DNA of 38,518 nt from assembly GCF_025356155.1 (NCBI RefSeq), contig NZ_JANXUQ010000042.1, positions 1 through 38,518 on the forward strand. Reading direction: 5' to 3'. The notes beneath the pieces were generated by a model. It saw only the letters and a program-made list of their open reading frames with translations. It did not search any database and had not been told where the DNA came from. The DNA is from Rhodoferax sp. Its GTDB lineage: Bacteria; Pseudomonadota; Gammaproteobacteria; Burkholderiales; Burkholderiaceae_C. This document shows, in pieces, positions 18,650 through 28,409 of this stretch (position 1 is its first letter; the number at the start of each line of letters is the position of its first letter). The translations under genes and the position numbers were made by a program.

Positions 18650-19195
18650 CTAGAGATTCGCGAGCAAGCGGTCCAGTGTTATCTGCGCAACTGCTTCACA
18701 CAGGCTGTCCATGCCTTGCCACGCATTGGCCGAGTAGTCGCCCACAGCAAACTCCTTGCCACGGTAGGTGACACGGGTTTCCAAAATATCTTTTCCGGCC
18801 ATGAAGCCAAACATGACACGCGCGCCGGGCGGACGTTGGCGGTATTTGGTGACGACGATTTCGGCGGTTTCTTCGCTGGAGACCTCGTAGCCTTTGGCTG
18901 CTGCCTTGCTGGCGTAGGTTTTCTCCACCAGGGGAAACACTTTCTCGTTCACTGCGCAATCGCCACAATCCCATCGCATCACCAATTGGGGAACTTGCTT
19001 GCCCGCCAGGCCTGCCTTCAATTCCTTGGGTGGACTTGCGGGTGGCTCTGCTGCGGCTGGCTCCGCGGTGCTGATGGAGGTTCCCGTGGGAGAGCTTGCA
19101 GGCCCGGCCGGCTCAAGCGGGGGCTGTGCATTGGCTACCGTCAGTTGTGCCAGCAAGAGTGCTGCGCACAGGGAAAGGTGTTTGATGTGATGCAT
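18650..19195 (-). CDS. Exported protein of unknown function
   Basis: A 181-residue protein starting MHHIKHLSLCAALLLAQLTV, with a Sec signal peptide probably cleaved after ANA at about residue 22. A Pro/Ala/Ser-rich linker runs from about 25 to 57. The mature domain has a CGDC pair (RWDCGDCAVNEKVF) that could form a disulphide or bind metal. It ends with DYSANAWQGMDSLCEAVAQI. The codon pattern and signal peptide support a real gene. ATG 19195-19193 was chosen because it opens the signal peptide directly; a start 12 codons upstream is possible. No family is recognised with confidence. Confidence 0.75.
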   Translation of the reverse strand: MHHIKHLSLCAALLLAQLTVANAQPPLEPAGPASSPTGTSISTAEPAAAEPPASPPKELKAGLAGKQVPQLVMRWDCGDCAVNEKVFPLVEKTYASKAAAKGYEVSSEETAEIVVTKYRQRPPGARVMFGFMAGKDILETRVTYRGKEFAVGDYSANAWQGMDSLCEAVAQITLDRLLANL

Positions 19196-19271
19196 GGGCA
19201 CGGTGATCCGGTAGTTGCAACAGACCCGCATTCTCTCTGTTCCGGCGAGAGAGGGCGCAATTTTCTCGCGC

Positions 19272-19886
19272 CTACGGCCGCTTGATCTTGCTGGCTTCGA
19301 CCATGCCGGGGATGCCGTCGAGCTGCACCACCAGCTCGCCTCGGCGGAGGATCACGTGTTTTACCGACTCGGTGCGGTTGGCGTAGATCACCCGGTCGCC
19401 GGGCTTGTATTGCGGCAGGTCCGGTGGTGCGACGTAAACCGGCCGGGCTGGTTTCTGGCCGGATGCTGAGTGACTGAGTTTGTGTGCGATGCCGGGGTGC
19501 AGCGGGGCCAACTGCTCCAGCGCGGTGCGCACGGCCGCACGCATGGCATCGGCGGTAAAGGGCTTGGCCAGCAAAAACAGCGCGCCGGCTTCATCAGCCT
19601 CCTGCTGGTGGGTGGGGCCGCTGGCCTGCGACAACAGCGCGAAATGGCAGCCGGGGCTGGTCTTCTGGATGGTGTGGTGCAGCGCAATGCCGGTCAATGA
19701 TTCCTTGGCGAACCAGTCGCTGATCAGAAAGTCCGGCTTCAGGGATGTGGCTATTTCGGCAGCGGCATGCGGGTTGCCCGTGGTCTTGATCGCGGCCGCA
19801 TCAAAGCCGTAACCGGCAAGCAGCTGTTGGGCGAAGGTTTGCAGCGCGGGGCTGGGATCGGAAATCAAAAAACTGACTGCGGACAT
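19272..19886 (-). CDS. Response-regulator receiver protein with a short C-terminal beta-rich domain
   Basis: A 204-residue protein. Residues 1-125 read as a CheY-like receiver: ISDPSP near the N-terminus for acidic residues, phospho-acceptor Asp57 in PDFLISDWFAK, and conserved Lys in LLAKPF near 107. After a linker, the last ~50 residues (QYKPGDRVIYANRTESVKHV and following) look like a small SH3-like beta barrel rather than a DNA-binding domain. No partner kinase is adjacent; the two hybrid kinases lie 4-9 kb away. ATG 19886-19884 begins at the receiver; the longer ORF upstream has no support. Output is unknown. Confidence 0.8.
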   Translation of the reverse strand: MSAVSFLISDPSPALQTFAQQLLAGYGFDAAAIKTTGNPHAAAEIATSLKPDFLISDWFAKESLTGIALHHTIQKTSPGCHFALLSQASGPTHQQEADEAGALFLLAKPFTADAMRAAVRTALEQLAPLHPGIAHKLSHSASGQKPARPVYVAPPDLPQYKPGDRVIYANRTESVKHVILRRGELVVQLDGIPGMVEASKIKRP

Positions 19887-20054
19887 TGAGAAAAATACCA
19901 ATCTGCACAAACAGACTAAGCAACAAAAAGAAACGGGAGAATATCCGCGGGAGTACTTGTATTCTAGGGGCCGCCACACGGGCGCGGTGCGCTCCAAAAC
20001 GTATAGGTGGTGTGCGTTATCAGGCTACTTTCAGCCTCGCTACACTGGCCCCAC

Positions 20055-20963
20055 ATGCGACGCAAGATTCCTGCCACCCACACACTACTGTGCTTTGAAG
20101 CCGCCGCCCGCCACGAGAGCTATACCCGCGCGGCGCAGGAGCTGGCCTTGACGCAAAGCGCCGTCTCGCGCCAGGTGGCTGCGTTGGAGGAATACCTGGG
20201 CCAGGCGCTGTTTACGCGCACCCGCCACGGCGTGGCGCTCACCCCGCGGGGGCGCGAGTACGCTGCTCAGGTGGCCGAGCGCCTGCTGGCGCTGGAGCGT
20301 GACACGCTGAATGCCATGTCCACCCAAGGCACGCAAGGCGCCGTGAACCTGGCGGCCGTTCCCACCTTTGCCACCCGCTGGCTGATACCGCGTCTGCCCC
20401 GATTGCAGGCGCAGCACCCCGACATCGTGGTGCATATCGAGACCCGCACCCGGCCCTTCCTGTTTGCCGACACCGGTTTTGACGCCGCCCTGTATGCCGG
20501 CACCGCCGAACAAGTAGCCAATTGGGCCGGTACCCAAGCCACCTTGCTGGTGCCCGAAGAGGTGCTGCCCGTGTGCGCACCTGGCCTGCTGGCGGGCGCG
20601 GCGCGGCTGAGCCCGCAGGCCATTGCCGAACTGCCGCTTCTGCAGCAAAGCACGCGCCCCTTTGGCTGGAGCCAGTGGTTTGATGCCATGGGGGTCAGCA
20701 CGCCGCACGCGCTGTCCGGCCCGCGCTATGAGTTGTTCTCGATGACCGCCACCGCCGCTATTCACGGCCTAGGTGTGGCGCTGGTGCCGCGCCTGTTGAT
20801 AGAGGCCGAACTGGCGCGCGGCGATTTGGTCGTGGCCTGCGACCAGGCCCTGCGTGGCGAGCGGGCCTATTACCTGGTCACACCGCTGCGTGATGAAGAG
20901 TCTGCGGCCCTGGCGCTGTTTCGCGCATGGCTGGTTTTGGGAGCAAGCCCAGCACGCGGATAA
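20055..20963 (+). CDS. LysR-family transcriptional regulator (GcvA-like)
   Basis: A 302-residue LysR regulator. The N-terminal winged helix-turn-helix runs from about 10 to 70, with SYTRAAQELALTQSAVSRQV as the recognition region. The effector-binding domain starts near 95 with VNLAAVPTFATRWLIPRL, typical of the GcvA-like subgroup. ATG 20055 gives MRRKIPATHTLLCFEAAARH, the normal register for this subgroup. It points the same way as the pyrimidine-degradation genes and ends 90 bp before preT, so it may control them, although LysR genes are more often divergent from their targets. The ligand is unknown. Confidence 0.92.
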   Translation: MRRKIPATHTLLCFEAAARHESYTRAAQELALTQSAVSRQVAALEEYLGQALFTRTRHGVALTPRGREYAAQVAERLLALERDTLNAMSTQGTQGAVNLAAVPTFATRWLIPRLPRLQAQHPDIVVHIETRTRPFLFADTGFDAALYAGTAEQVANWAGTQATLLVPEEVLPVCAPGLLAGAARLSPQAIAELPLLQQSTRPFGWSQWFDAMGVSTPHALSGPRYELFSMTATAAIHGLGVALVPRLLIEAELARGDLVVACDQALRGERAYYLVTPLRDEESAALALFRAWLVLGASPARG

Positions 20964-21013
20964 ACCCCTAGATACAGACTGGCATCACACTTGCTAGCAT
21001 GTACAGCAATAAC

Positions 21014-21029
21014 CTGACTAAACGGTCAG
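21014..21029. promoter_or_regulatory. RutR-like palindromic operator upstream of preT
   Basis: CTGACTAAACGGTCAG is a palindrome with arms CTGAC and GTCAG located 25 bp before the preT start codon. E. coli RutR, a TetR-family repressor released by uracil, binds sites built on TGAC and GGTCA half-sites with similar spacing. The match and the pyrimidine-degradation operon behind it suggest a RutR/TetR-type operator. No TetR gene is present in the window. Confidence 0.5.
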
Positions 21030-21053
21030 ATTTTCAAACACAGGAGTGCTAGC

Positions 21054-22424
21054 GTGTCTGACTCTTACCAACCCGACGTTCGCCCCGGTCGCCTGGCTGC
21101 CACCGAATACGCGCAACGCTTTGCCGACGCAACCCCCCGCCTGACCCGCACCCAAGCCTTGCTGGAGGCGGAGCGCTGTCTCTACTGTTATGACGCCCCC
21201 TGCGCCACAGCCTGCCCCACGGGCATCGACGTGCCGTCCTTCATCAAGCGCATTGCCGACGACAACCTGCGCGGTTCGGCACGCACCATTTTGGAATCCA
21301 ATCCGCTGGGCGGCATGTGCGCCCGGGTCTGCCCGACCGAGAACCTGTGCGAGGCCGTGTGCGTGCGCAACACGCAAGAAGACCGCCCGGTAGCCATCGG
21401 TCGCCTGCAGCGCCACGCGGTCGATGCGCTGATGGAAAGCGCCAAACCCCAAATCTTCACCCGCGAGCCCGCCACCGGCACAAGAATCGCCGTGGTCGGC
21501 GCCGGCCCCGCTGGCCTGGCCTGTGCCTACACGCTGGCGCGCAAGGGCCATGACGTTGTCGTGTTCGATGCCAATCCCAAGCCCGGCGGCCTGAACGAAT
21601 ACGGCCTGGCCAGCTACAAGACGCCCAACAACTTCGCCCAACGCGAGGTGCAATGGCTGCTGGACATCGGCGGCATCACGATCACCAACAACTGGAAGCT
21701 GGAGACCACGGCCCAGCTGGCCACGCTGCGCAAGGATTTTGATGCTGTCTTCCTCGGCATGGGCCTGGCCACCACCCACGCCCTGGGCGTGCCGGGTGAG
21801 GAGTTGACCGGCGTGCAGGACGCGGTGGACTTCATCGCCACACTGCGCCAGACTGCAGATCTGTCCACGCTGCCGGTGGGCCGCCGTGTCGTGGTGATTG
21901 GCGGTGGCATGACGGCCGTAGACGCCGCCGTGCAGAGCAAGCTATTGGGGGCCAAGGTGGTGCACATGGTCTACCGTCGCGGCCCGGACACGCTGTCGGC
22001 GTCCAAGGCCGAACAAGAATGGGCGCAGACCAATGGCGTGGTGCTGCACCAATGGCTGGCACCGGTCGAGATTCTGGGGCGCGACGGGTTTGTGGCCGGC
22101 GTGCGTTTTGCAGAGCAGGCCCTGGTGGACGGCAAGCTGCAAGCCACCGGCCGTGAACTGACCTTTGATGCCGACACCGTGCTCAAGGCCATTGGCCAAA
22201 AGCTGGGCAACCCGGTGCTGGCCGAGGCGGGCCTGGCACTGGACGGCGGCCGCATTGCCACGGATGCCGAAGGCACGACCAACTTGCCCGGCGTCTGGGC
22301 TGGCGGCGACTGCCGCGCTGGCGGGCTGGACCTGACGGTAGAAGCCGTGGAGCATGGCAAGCAATCGGCCAACGCCATCCACGCATTCCTGGTGATGAGC
22401 GCTCCGCAGGCCAAGGCAGCCTGA
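21054..22424 (+). CDS. preT: NAD(P)-dependent dihydropyrimidine dehydrogenase subunit PreT
   Basis: A 456-residue flavoprotein that takes electrons from NAD(P)H and passes them via Fe-S clusters to PreA for reduction of uracil or thymine. The N-terminal cysteine sets CLYCYDAPCATACPTG and GGMCARVCPTENLCEAVC carry the two 4Fe-4S clusters. FAD binding is at VVGAGPAGLACAYTLARKG (about residue 145) and NAD(P) binding at VVIGGGMTAVDAA (about 280). The C-terminal GVWAGGDC is the second FAD contact. The start is GTG 21054, with AGGAG about eight bases upstream. preA follows after 43 bp. The protein is homologous to the N-terminal half of eukaryotic dihydropyrimidine dehydrogenase and to glutamate synthase small subunits. 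Confidence 0.93.
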   Translation: MSDSYQPDVRPGRLAATEYAQRFADATPRLTRTQALLEAERCLYCYDAPCATACPTGIDVPSFIKRIADDNLRGSARTILESNPLGGMCARVCPTENLCEAVCVRNTQEDRPVAIGRLQRHAVDALMESAKPQIFTREPATGTRIAVVGAGPAGLACAYTLARKGHDVVVFDANPKPGGLNEYGLASYKTPNNFAQREVQWLLDIGGITITNNWKLETTAQLATLRKDFDAVFLGMGLATTHALGVPGEELTGVQDAVDFIATLRQTADLSTLPVGRRVVVIGGGMTAVDAAVQSKLLGAKVVHMVYRRGPDTLSASKAEQEWAQTNGVVLHQWLAPVEILGRDGFVAGVRFAEQALVDGKLQATGRELTFDADTVLKAIGQKLGNPVLAEAGLALDGGRIATDAEGTTNLPGVWAGGDCRAGGLDLTVEAVEHGKQSANAIHAFLVMSAPQAKAA

Positions 22425-22467
22425 GCGCGCCGCAGGTACAACCCACTCAGATTCTGGAGTCCAGCAC

Positions 22468-23781
22468 ATGGCAAATCTCGCAACCAACTTCGTCGGCATC
22501 CAAAGCCCCAACCCCTTCTGGCTGGCATCTGCCCCACCCACCGACAAGGCCTACAACGTCAACCGCGCATTTGAAGCCGGTTGGGGTGGTGTGGTCTGGA
22601 AGACGCTGGGCGAGGCCGGGCCACCGGTCGTCAACGTCAACGGCCCGCGCTACGGCGCACTGTTGACGCCAGACCGGCGCCTGATGGGCTTCAACAACAT
22701 CGAGCTGATCACCGACCGCGACCTGGACCTCAACCTGCGCGAGATCACCGAGGTCAAGCGCAACTGGCCCGACCGCGCGATGGTCATCTCGCTGATGGTG
22801 CCCTGCGAAGAGCAGTCGTGGAAGAACATTTTGGCGCGTCTGGTCGACACGGGTGCCGATGGCATTGAGCTGAACTTCGGCTGCCCGCACGGCATGAGCG
22901 AACGCGGCATGGGCGCGGCCGTGGGCCAGGTGCCGGAATACATCGAGATGGTCACCGCCTGGTGCAAGCAATACAGCAAGCTCCCGGTCATCGTCAAACT
23001 CACGCCCAACATCACCGACGTGCGTTTGCCCGCCCGCGCCGCAAAAAAGGGCGGAGCGGACGCCGTATCGCTGATCAACACCATCAACTCCATCATGGGT
23101 GTTGACCCCTACACGCTGACGATGTCGCCCTCCACCGGCGGCAAGGGGAGCCACGGCGGTTACTGTGGCCCGGCTGTCAAACCAATTGCGCTGAACATGG
23201 TGGCCGAGATCGCACGCGATCCGCAAACCGCCGGCCTGCCCATCAGCGGTATCGGCGGCATCGGCAACTGGCGCGATGCGCTGGACTTCATCGCGCTGGG
23301 CAGTGGCACGGTGCAGGTGTGCACCGCCGCCATGGTCTACGGCTTCAAGATCGTGCAGGAGATGAGCGACGGCCTGTCCAACTACATGGACGAGATGGGC
23401 TTTACCAGCGTGGACCAGATCGTCGGCAAGGCGATTCCGTCGGTCACCAACTGGCAGTACCTGAACCTGAACCACATCAGCAAGGCCGTCATCAACCAGG
23501 ACAGCTGCATCCAGTGCGGGCGCTGCCACATTGCCTGTGAAGACACTTCGCACCAGGCCATCACTAACATGAAGGATGGCAAACGCTTCTTCGAGGTGAA
23601 GGAAGACGAATGCGTAGGCTGCAACCTGTGCGTGACCGTGTGCCCGGTGCCAGAATGCATCACACTACGCGACTTGGCCCCCGGCGAAAAGGACTTGCGC
23701 ACGGGACTGGTTGTGAGCGATAAATACGCGGATTGGACAACGCACACCAACAACCCCATGCGCACGACCAGTCCAGCCTAG
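22468..23781 (+). CDS. preA: NAD(P)-dependent dihydropyrimidine dehydrogenase subunit PreA
   Basis: A 437-residue catalytic subunit that reduces uracil/thymine to the dihydro form at an FMN site. The dihydroorotate-dehydrogenase-like barrel includes FWLASAPPTDK, ELNFGCPHGMSERGMG, VIVKLTPNITDV and ISGIGGIGNW. The C-terminal ferredoxin-like part has two cluster motifs, CIQCGRCHIAC and CVGCNLCVTVCPVPEC. At the position where the mammalian enzyme has its catalytic Cys (LACGQ) this protein reads AAVGQ, as I recall for bacterial PreA, so a different general acid may act. A good Shine-Dalgarno (TGGAG) precedes ATG 22468. It lies in a four-gene operon with preT, hydA and the amidohydrolase. Confidence 0.95.
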   Translation: MANLATNFVGIQSPNPFWLASAPPTDKAYNVNRAFEAGWGGVVWKTLGEAGPPVVNVNGPRYGALLTPDRRLMGFNNIELITDRDLDLNLREITEVKRNWPDRAMVISLMVPCEEQSWKNILARLVDTGADGIELNFGCPHGMSERGMGAAVGQVPEYIEMVTAWCKQYSKLPVIVKLTPNITDVRLPARAAKKGGADAVSLINTINSIMGVDPYTLTMSPSTGGKGSHGGYCGPAVKPIALNMVAEIARDPQTAGLPISGIGGIGNWRDALDFIALGSGTVQVCTAAMVYGFKIVQEMSDGLSNYMDEMGFTSVDQIVGKAIPSVTNWQYLNLNHISKAVINQDSCIQCGRCHIACEDTSHQAITNMKDGKRFFEVKEDECVGCNLCVTVCPVPECITLRDLAPGEKDLRTGLVVSDKYADWTTHTNNPMRTTSPA

Positions 23782-25296
<1,515 letters not shown>

Positions 25297-25334
25297 AGGT
25301 AGAGCTAAAAGGTACAGGTAAAGGAACCACCACC

Positions 25335-26654
25335 ATGACCAGCCAAACCCACGTCGAAATTGAAGTCGATGCCGGCGCCGATACCCATATGGATACCCAT
25401 ATCGACACCGTTCTCGATATCTCCAACATCCAAATCAACGGCGACCGCCTGTGGGCCTCGCTGATGGAGCTGGCCCAGATCGGCGCAACGCCCAAGGGGG
25501 GCGTGTGCCGCCTCACGCTGACCGACCTGGACAAACAGGGCCGTGACCTGGTGCTGCGCTGGGCCGAAGAGGCGGGCATGACCATCACCATCGACAAGAT
25601 TGGCAACGGCTTCATGCGGCGCGCCGGGCGCAACAACAGCCTGCCACCCATCATGACCGGCAGCCACATTGACACCCAGCCTACCGGCGGCAAGTTCGAC
25701 GGCAACTACGGCGTGTTGGCCGGCATCGAGGTCGTGCGCACGCTCAACGATTTGTGCATAGAGACCGAAGCGCCGATCGAAGTCGCCTTCTGGACGAACG
25801 AAGAAGGCTCGCGCTTTGTGCCGGTGATGATGGGCTCGGGCGTGTTCGCCAAGGCCTTCACGCTAGAGCATGCGTATGCCGCCACCGACACCGAAGGCAA
25901 GACCGTCAAGGGCGAGCTGGAGCGTATTGGCTACATCGGCGAACAGGAGCCCGGCGACCACCCGATTGGCGCGTATTTTGAGACACACATCGAACAAGGC
26001 CCGGTGCTGGAAGACAACAACGTCACCATCGGCGTCGTCAGCGGTGTGCTGGGCATTCGCTGGTTTGACTGCACCGTCACCGGCATGGAAGCCCACGCCG
26101 GCCCCACGCCCATGGCGCTGCGCAAAGACGCCATGCTGGCCGCCACCCACATCATGCAAGACGTGGTGGCCGCAGCGCACCGCCACCCGCCGCATGGCCG
26201 CGGCACGGTGGGCATGGTGCGGGTGTTCCCCAACAGCCGCAACGTGATCCCCGGCAGCGTGAAGTTCAGCATTGATTTGCGCAACGCCACCGACGCATTG
26301 GTGGACCAGATGGCCGAGGAGGTAAAGGCCTTTGCCGCCAAAGTGGGCAAGGAGCACCATGTGGATGTAAAGATCGAGATGGTGTCCAGCTACAACGCCA
26401 TCGCCTTCCACAAAGACTGTGTTGACGCTGTGGGCCGCGCCGCCAAGAAGCTGGGCTACAGCAACATGCCCGCCGTCTCAGGCGCCGGCCACGACGCCGT
26501 CTACATGGCCAAACTAGCCCCGGCCGGCATGATTTTTATCCCCTGCAAAGACGGCATCAGCCACAACGAGATTGAAGATGCGAAGCCGGAGCACATTACG
26601 GCCGGGTGCAACGTGTTGTTGCATGCGATGTTGGAGAGGGCGGGGGTGGTTTGA
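25335..26654 (+). CDS. Zn-dependent N-carbamoyl-beta-alanine / N-carbamoyl amino acid amidohydrolase
   Basis: A 439-residue M20-type amidohydrolase that removes the carbamoyl group (as ammonia and CO2) from N-carbamoyl-beta-alanine, the last step of the reductive pathway. Metal ligands are visible: His111 in GSHIDTQ, Asp122 in GGKFDGNYG, the Glu pair 156-157 in NEEGSRF, His218 in THIEQGP, and the C-terminal His in GISHNEIED. A loosely similar family member could act on L-carbamoyl amino acids, but the operon favours beta-alanine. The first ~34 residues are an unusual Asp/His/Thr-rich extension (ADTHMDTHIDT) before the normal family start near INGDRLWASL; it arises from a short tandem duplication of GATACCCATAT. 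The Shine-Dalgarno AAAGGA precedes ATG 25335. Confidence 0.93.
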   Translation: MTSQTHVEIEVDAGADTHMDTHIDTVLDISNIQINGDRLWASLMELAQIGATPKGGVCRLTLTDLDKQGRDLVLRWAEEAGMTITIDKIGNGFMRRAGRNNSLPPIMTGSHIDTQPTGGKFDGNYGVLAGIEVVRTLNDLCIETEAPIEVAFWTNEEGSRFVPVMMGSGVFAKAFTLEHAYAATDTEGKTVKGELERIGYIGEQEPGDHPIGAYFETHIEQGPVLEDNNVTIGVVSGVLGIRWFDCTVTGMEAHAGPTPMALRKDAMLAATHIMQDVVAAAHRHPPHGRGTVGMVRVFPNSRNVIPGSVKFSIDLRNATDALVDQMAEEVKAFAAKVGKEHHVDVKIEMVSSYNAIAFHKDCVDAVGRAAKKLGYSNMPAVSGAGHDAVYMAKLAPAGMIFIPCKDGISHNEIEDAKPEHITAGCNVLLHAMLERAGVV

Positions 26655-26703
26655 GAAGGGTGATGCTGTCGCCGCACTTGGGGGTTGAGCAACTAACGGA
26701 TAC

Positions 26704-27377
26704 TTGCCAAGTAACAATTTTCGATTGGACAGCATGAAATCAATGGGGTGCGCTCCCTCAAAAACGGCAATCTTGCGTGCAGGAGAAGCACTCATCAACG
26801 CAGACACCACGAAGGAGTTTGACGGAATTTCCATAGAGATCCAGCTTCGCTCAAAGGTTCAGCATTCTTGGGCAACAGCGGTCGAGGTCGTGGACTTTTT
26901 TACCAATCAAACACTAAAGGCTAGTCAAGGCCAAGACGAATGGTTGCAGTTTTTAAGTATGCAGGAGCAGAATTCGCAAAGTTTGAGCACCGTCCCGTCA
27001 GCGAAGATCTGTTGGGAGTTGATACGGCGTCTGAGCTTCAAAGACTTACTAACTCATTGAAGGTGGTTGATCGACTAAATGCGTTTGCGGTGACAACTCA
27101 GCATGTTGGTTCAAAGACGGACTCAAAGACCGATTACTTTCTTCTGGAACTGGTTACTACTGATCAAACAATCAAGGTGAGGCAATTTCGATCAAATGAG
27201 CTTTCGCGAGCTACTAAGGTATACCTTGAAAGAGAAAAAGAGGCCAATGGTTCGCACGATGTGGTACTCGTTGCTGCCGGCTCAATGCACGCTCTGAAAG
27301 CTGCTTACCCCAACTACTTTGCAGATACTCGTGCATTTATTCAAAACCTTGGGAAAGTTCTTGCTCGAAGAAGCTAG
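26704..27377 (+). pseudogene. Broken RelA/SpoT-domain (small alarmone synthetase-like) gene
   Basis: Two adjoining reading frames together give one recognisable C-terminal region. The first ends FDGISIEIQLRSKVQHSWAT, then AVEVVDFFTNQTLKASQGQ and DEWLQF. The second, one frame over, continues FKYAGAEFAKFEHRPVSEDL to a stop at 27377. The frames join at a run of five T (26950-26954); one extra T would restore QFFKYAG. The N-terminal synthetase region, where the ATP/GTP-binding residues should be, is missing or degenerate, so even a repaired frame would be incomplete. The sequence is visibly poorer in GC than its neighbours, which suggests acquisition. It lies directly after the pyrimidine operon and before parDE. 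Confidence 0.75.
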
Positions 27378-27413
27378 CGTTTTGGGACATAGGTGACAAA
27401 CGCCGATGGGAAT

Positions 27414-27426
27414 GGCAAATTTTGCC
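27414..27426. promoter_or_regulatory. Perfect short palindrome upstream of parD, candidate autoregulatory operator
   Basis: GGCAAATTTTGCC is a perfect 6+1+6 palindrome ending 21 bp before the chosen parD start codon. ParD antitoxins are ribbon-helix-helix repressors that bind palindromes at their own promoter, alone or with ParE. A TAGAAT (27435-27440) immediately downstream could be a -10 element. Function is inferred from position and symmetry. Confidence 0.4.
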
Positions 27427-27447
27427 AAAACACTTAGAATTTGCAGC

Positions 27448-27687
27448 ATGAGCACCATGAACATTTTCCTGCCCGAAGGCCTCAAGGAATTCGTTGACAC
27501 GCAAGTCGGCGCACGTGGCTTCGGAACCAGTAGCGAATACGTGCGCGAGCTGATCCGCAAAGATCAAGACCGACAACAGTTGCGCGGCTTGCTACTTGCA
27601 GGGGCGCAGTCGGCGCCCACTGCACCTGTCGACGCCAACTACTTCGATGCCCTGCGCAAGCGCATCACCAGCAAGAAATCCAAGTGA
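27448..27687 (+). CDS. parD: Type II antitoxin, ParD family
   Basis: A 79-residue antitoxin. The N-terminal ribbon-helix-helix is clear: MSTMNIFLPEGLKEFVDTQV, then GFGTSSEYVRELIRKDQ. The remaining C-terminal half is the flexible ParE-binding segment. ATG 27448 gives the canonical family start; an in-frame ATG nine bases later is an alternative. The stop overlaps the GTG start of the toxin gene (GTGA), the usual coupled layout, and a palindrome at 27414-27426 suits autoregulation. Confidence 0.9.
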   Translation: MSTMNIFLPEGLKEFVDTQVGARGFGTSSEYVRELIRKDQDRQQLRGLLLAGAQSAPTAPVDANYFDALRKRITSKKSK

Positions 27688-28016
27688 AGTCCAAAGCGCT
27701 GATTCAGCGCACGCTGGCATTGAGTGATATCGACCAGGCCATTGCGCATTACTTGGAACAGGACGCGCCGACTGCTGCGCTTGGGTTTGTGGACGCGCTG
27801 GAACGTGCCTACGCGCACATCAGCAAACACGCCGCCACAGGCTCACCGCGCTACGCACACGAACTAGGCATTCCTGAATTGCGCTCTTGGCCCCTGAACA
27901 AGTACCTCTACCTGGTTTTCTATGTAGAGCAGGCGGACCACATCGACGTTTGGCGTGTGCTGCATATGAAGCGCGATATTCCCGCTTGGATGGTTGATGG
28001 TGCAGACAACCACTAG
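27684..28016 (+). CDS. parE: Type II toxin, RelE/ParE family
   Basis: A 110-residue ParE-like toxin starting at GTG 27684 and overlapping the antitoxin stop by 4 bp. Family features are LALSDIDQAIAHYLEQDAP at the N-terminal helix hairpin, GFVDALERAYAHISKHAATG, and the C-terminal strand segment SWPLNKYLYLVFYVEQADHI and VWRVLHMKRDIP. ParE proteins poison DNA gyrase; some relatives act differently, so the target is an inference. The cognate antitoxin is immediately upstream. Confidence 0.9.
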   Translation: MKSKALIQRTLALSDIDQAIAHYLEQDAPTAALGFVDALERAYAHISKHAATGSPRYAHELGIPELRSWPLNKYLYLVFYVEQADHIDVWRVLHMKRDIPAWMVDGADNH

Positions 28017-28029
28017 ACCAAAGTCTGAC

Positions 28030-28362
28030 GTGAAGCTCAACGTACTGTTTATCTGCAGCCGAAATCAATGGCGCAGCCCAACCGCTGAACAAATGTGGCG
28101 AAGGCACCAACGAGTCGCGGCGCGCTCAGCGGGAACAAGCCCCAATGCGCGACACAAGGTGTCTATTGAAGACATTCTCTGGGCCAATGTGATCCTGGTC
28201 ATGGAAGAAAAGCACAAGTCCAGGCTTAAGGCCGAATTCACGAGGCTGCTGGACAACAAGCCGATTCATGTTCTGGATATCCCAGATGAATACAAATACA
28301 TGGACCCCGAGCTCGTCGACATGCTGGAGCAGTCAGTCAACAGTCTTCTTGGGCTTGAGTAA
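28030..28362 (+). CDS. Small low-molecular-weight protein tyrosine phosphatase-like protein
   Basis: A ~110-residue protein with an N-terminal phosphatase loop CSRNQWRSPTAE, which satisfies the C-x5-R signature. MDPELVDML near the end carries the Asp that could act as general acid. GTG 28030 gives the family-typical start (M)KLNVLFICSRN; an ATG at 27997 would extend it by 11 residues and overlap parE, giving translational coupling. It follows the toxin closely, so it may be co-transcribed with parDE. The protein substrate is unknown, and the short family to which it belongs has little direct biochemistry. Confidence 0.8.
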   Translation: MKLNVLFICSRNQWRSPTAEQMWRRHQRVAARSAGTSPNARHKVSIEDILWANVILVMEEKHKSRLKAEFTRLLDNKPIHVLDIPDEYKYMDPELVDMLEQSVNSLLGLE

Positions 28363-28409
28363 GTTCCACAACTGGTGTCCGTTCGTGTCACCGACCCGGC
28401 GGTTCAGTT

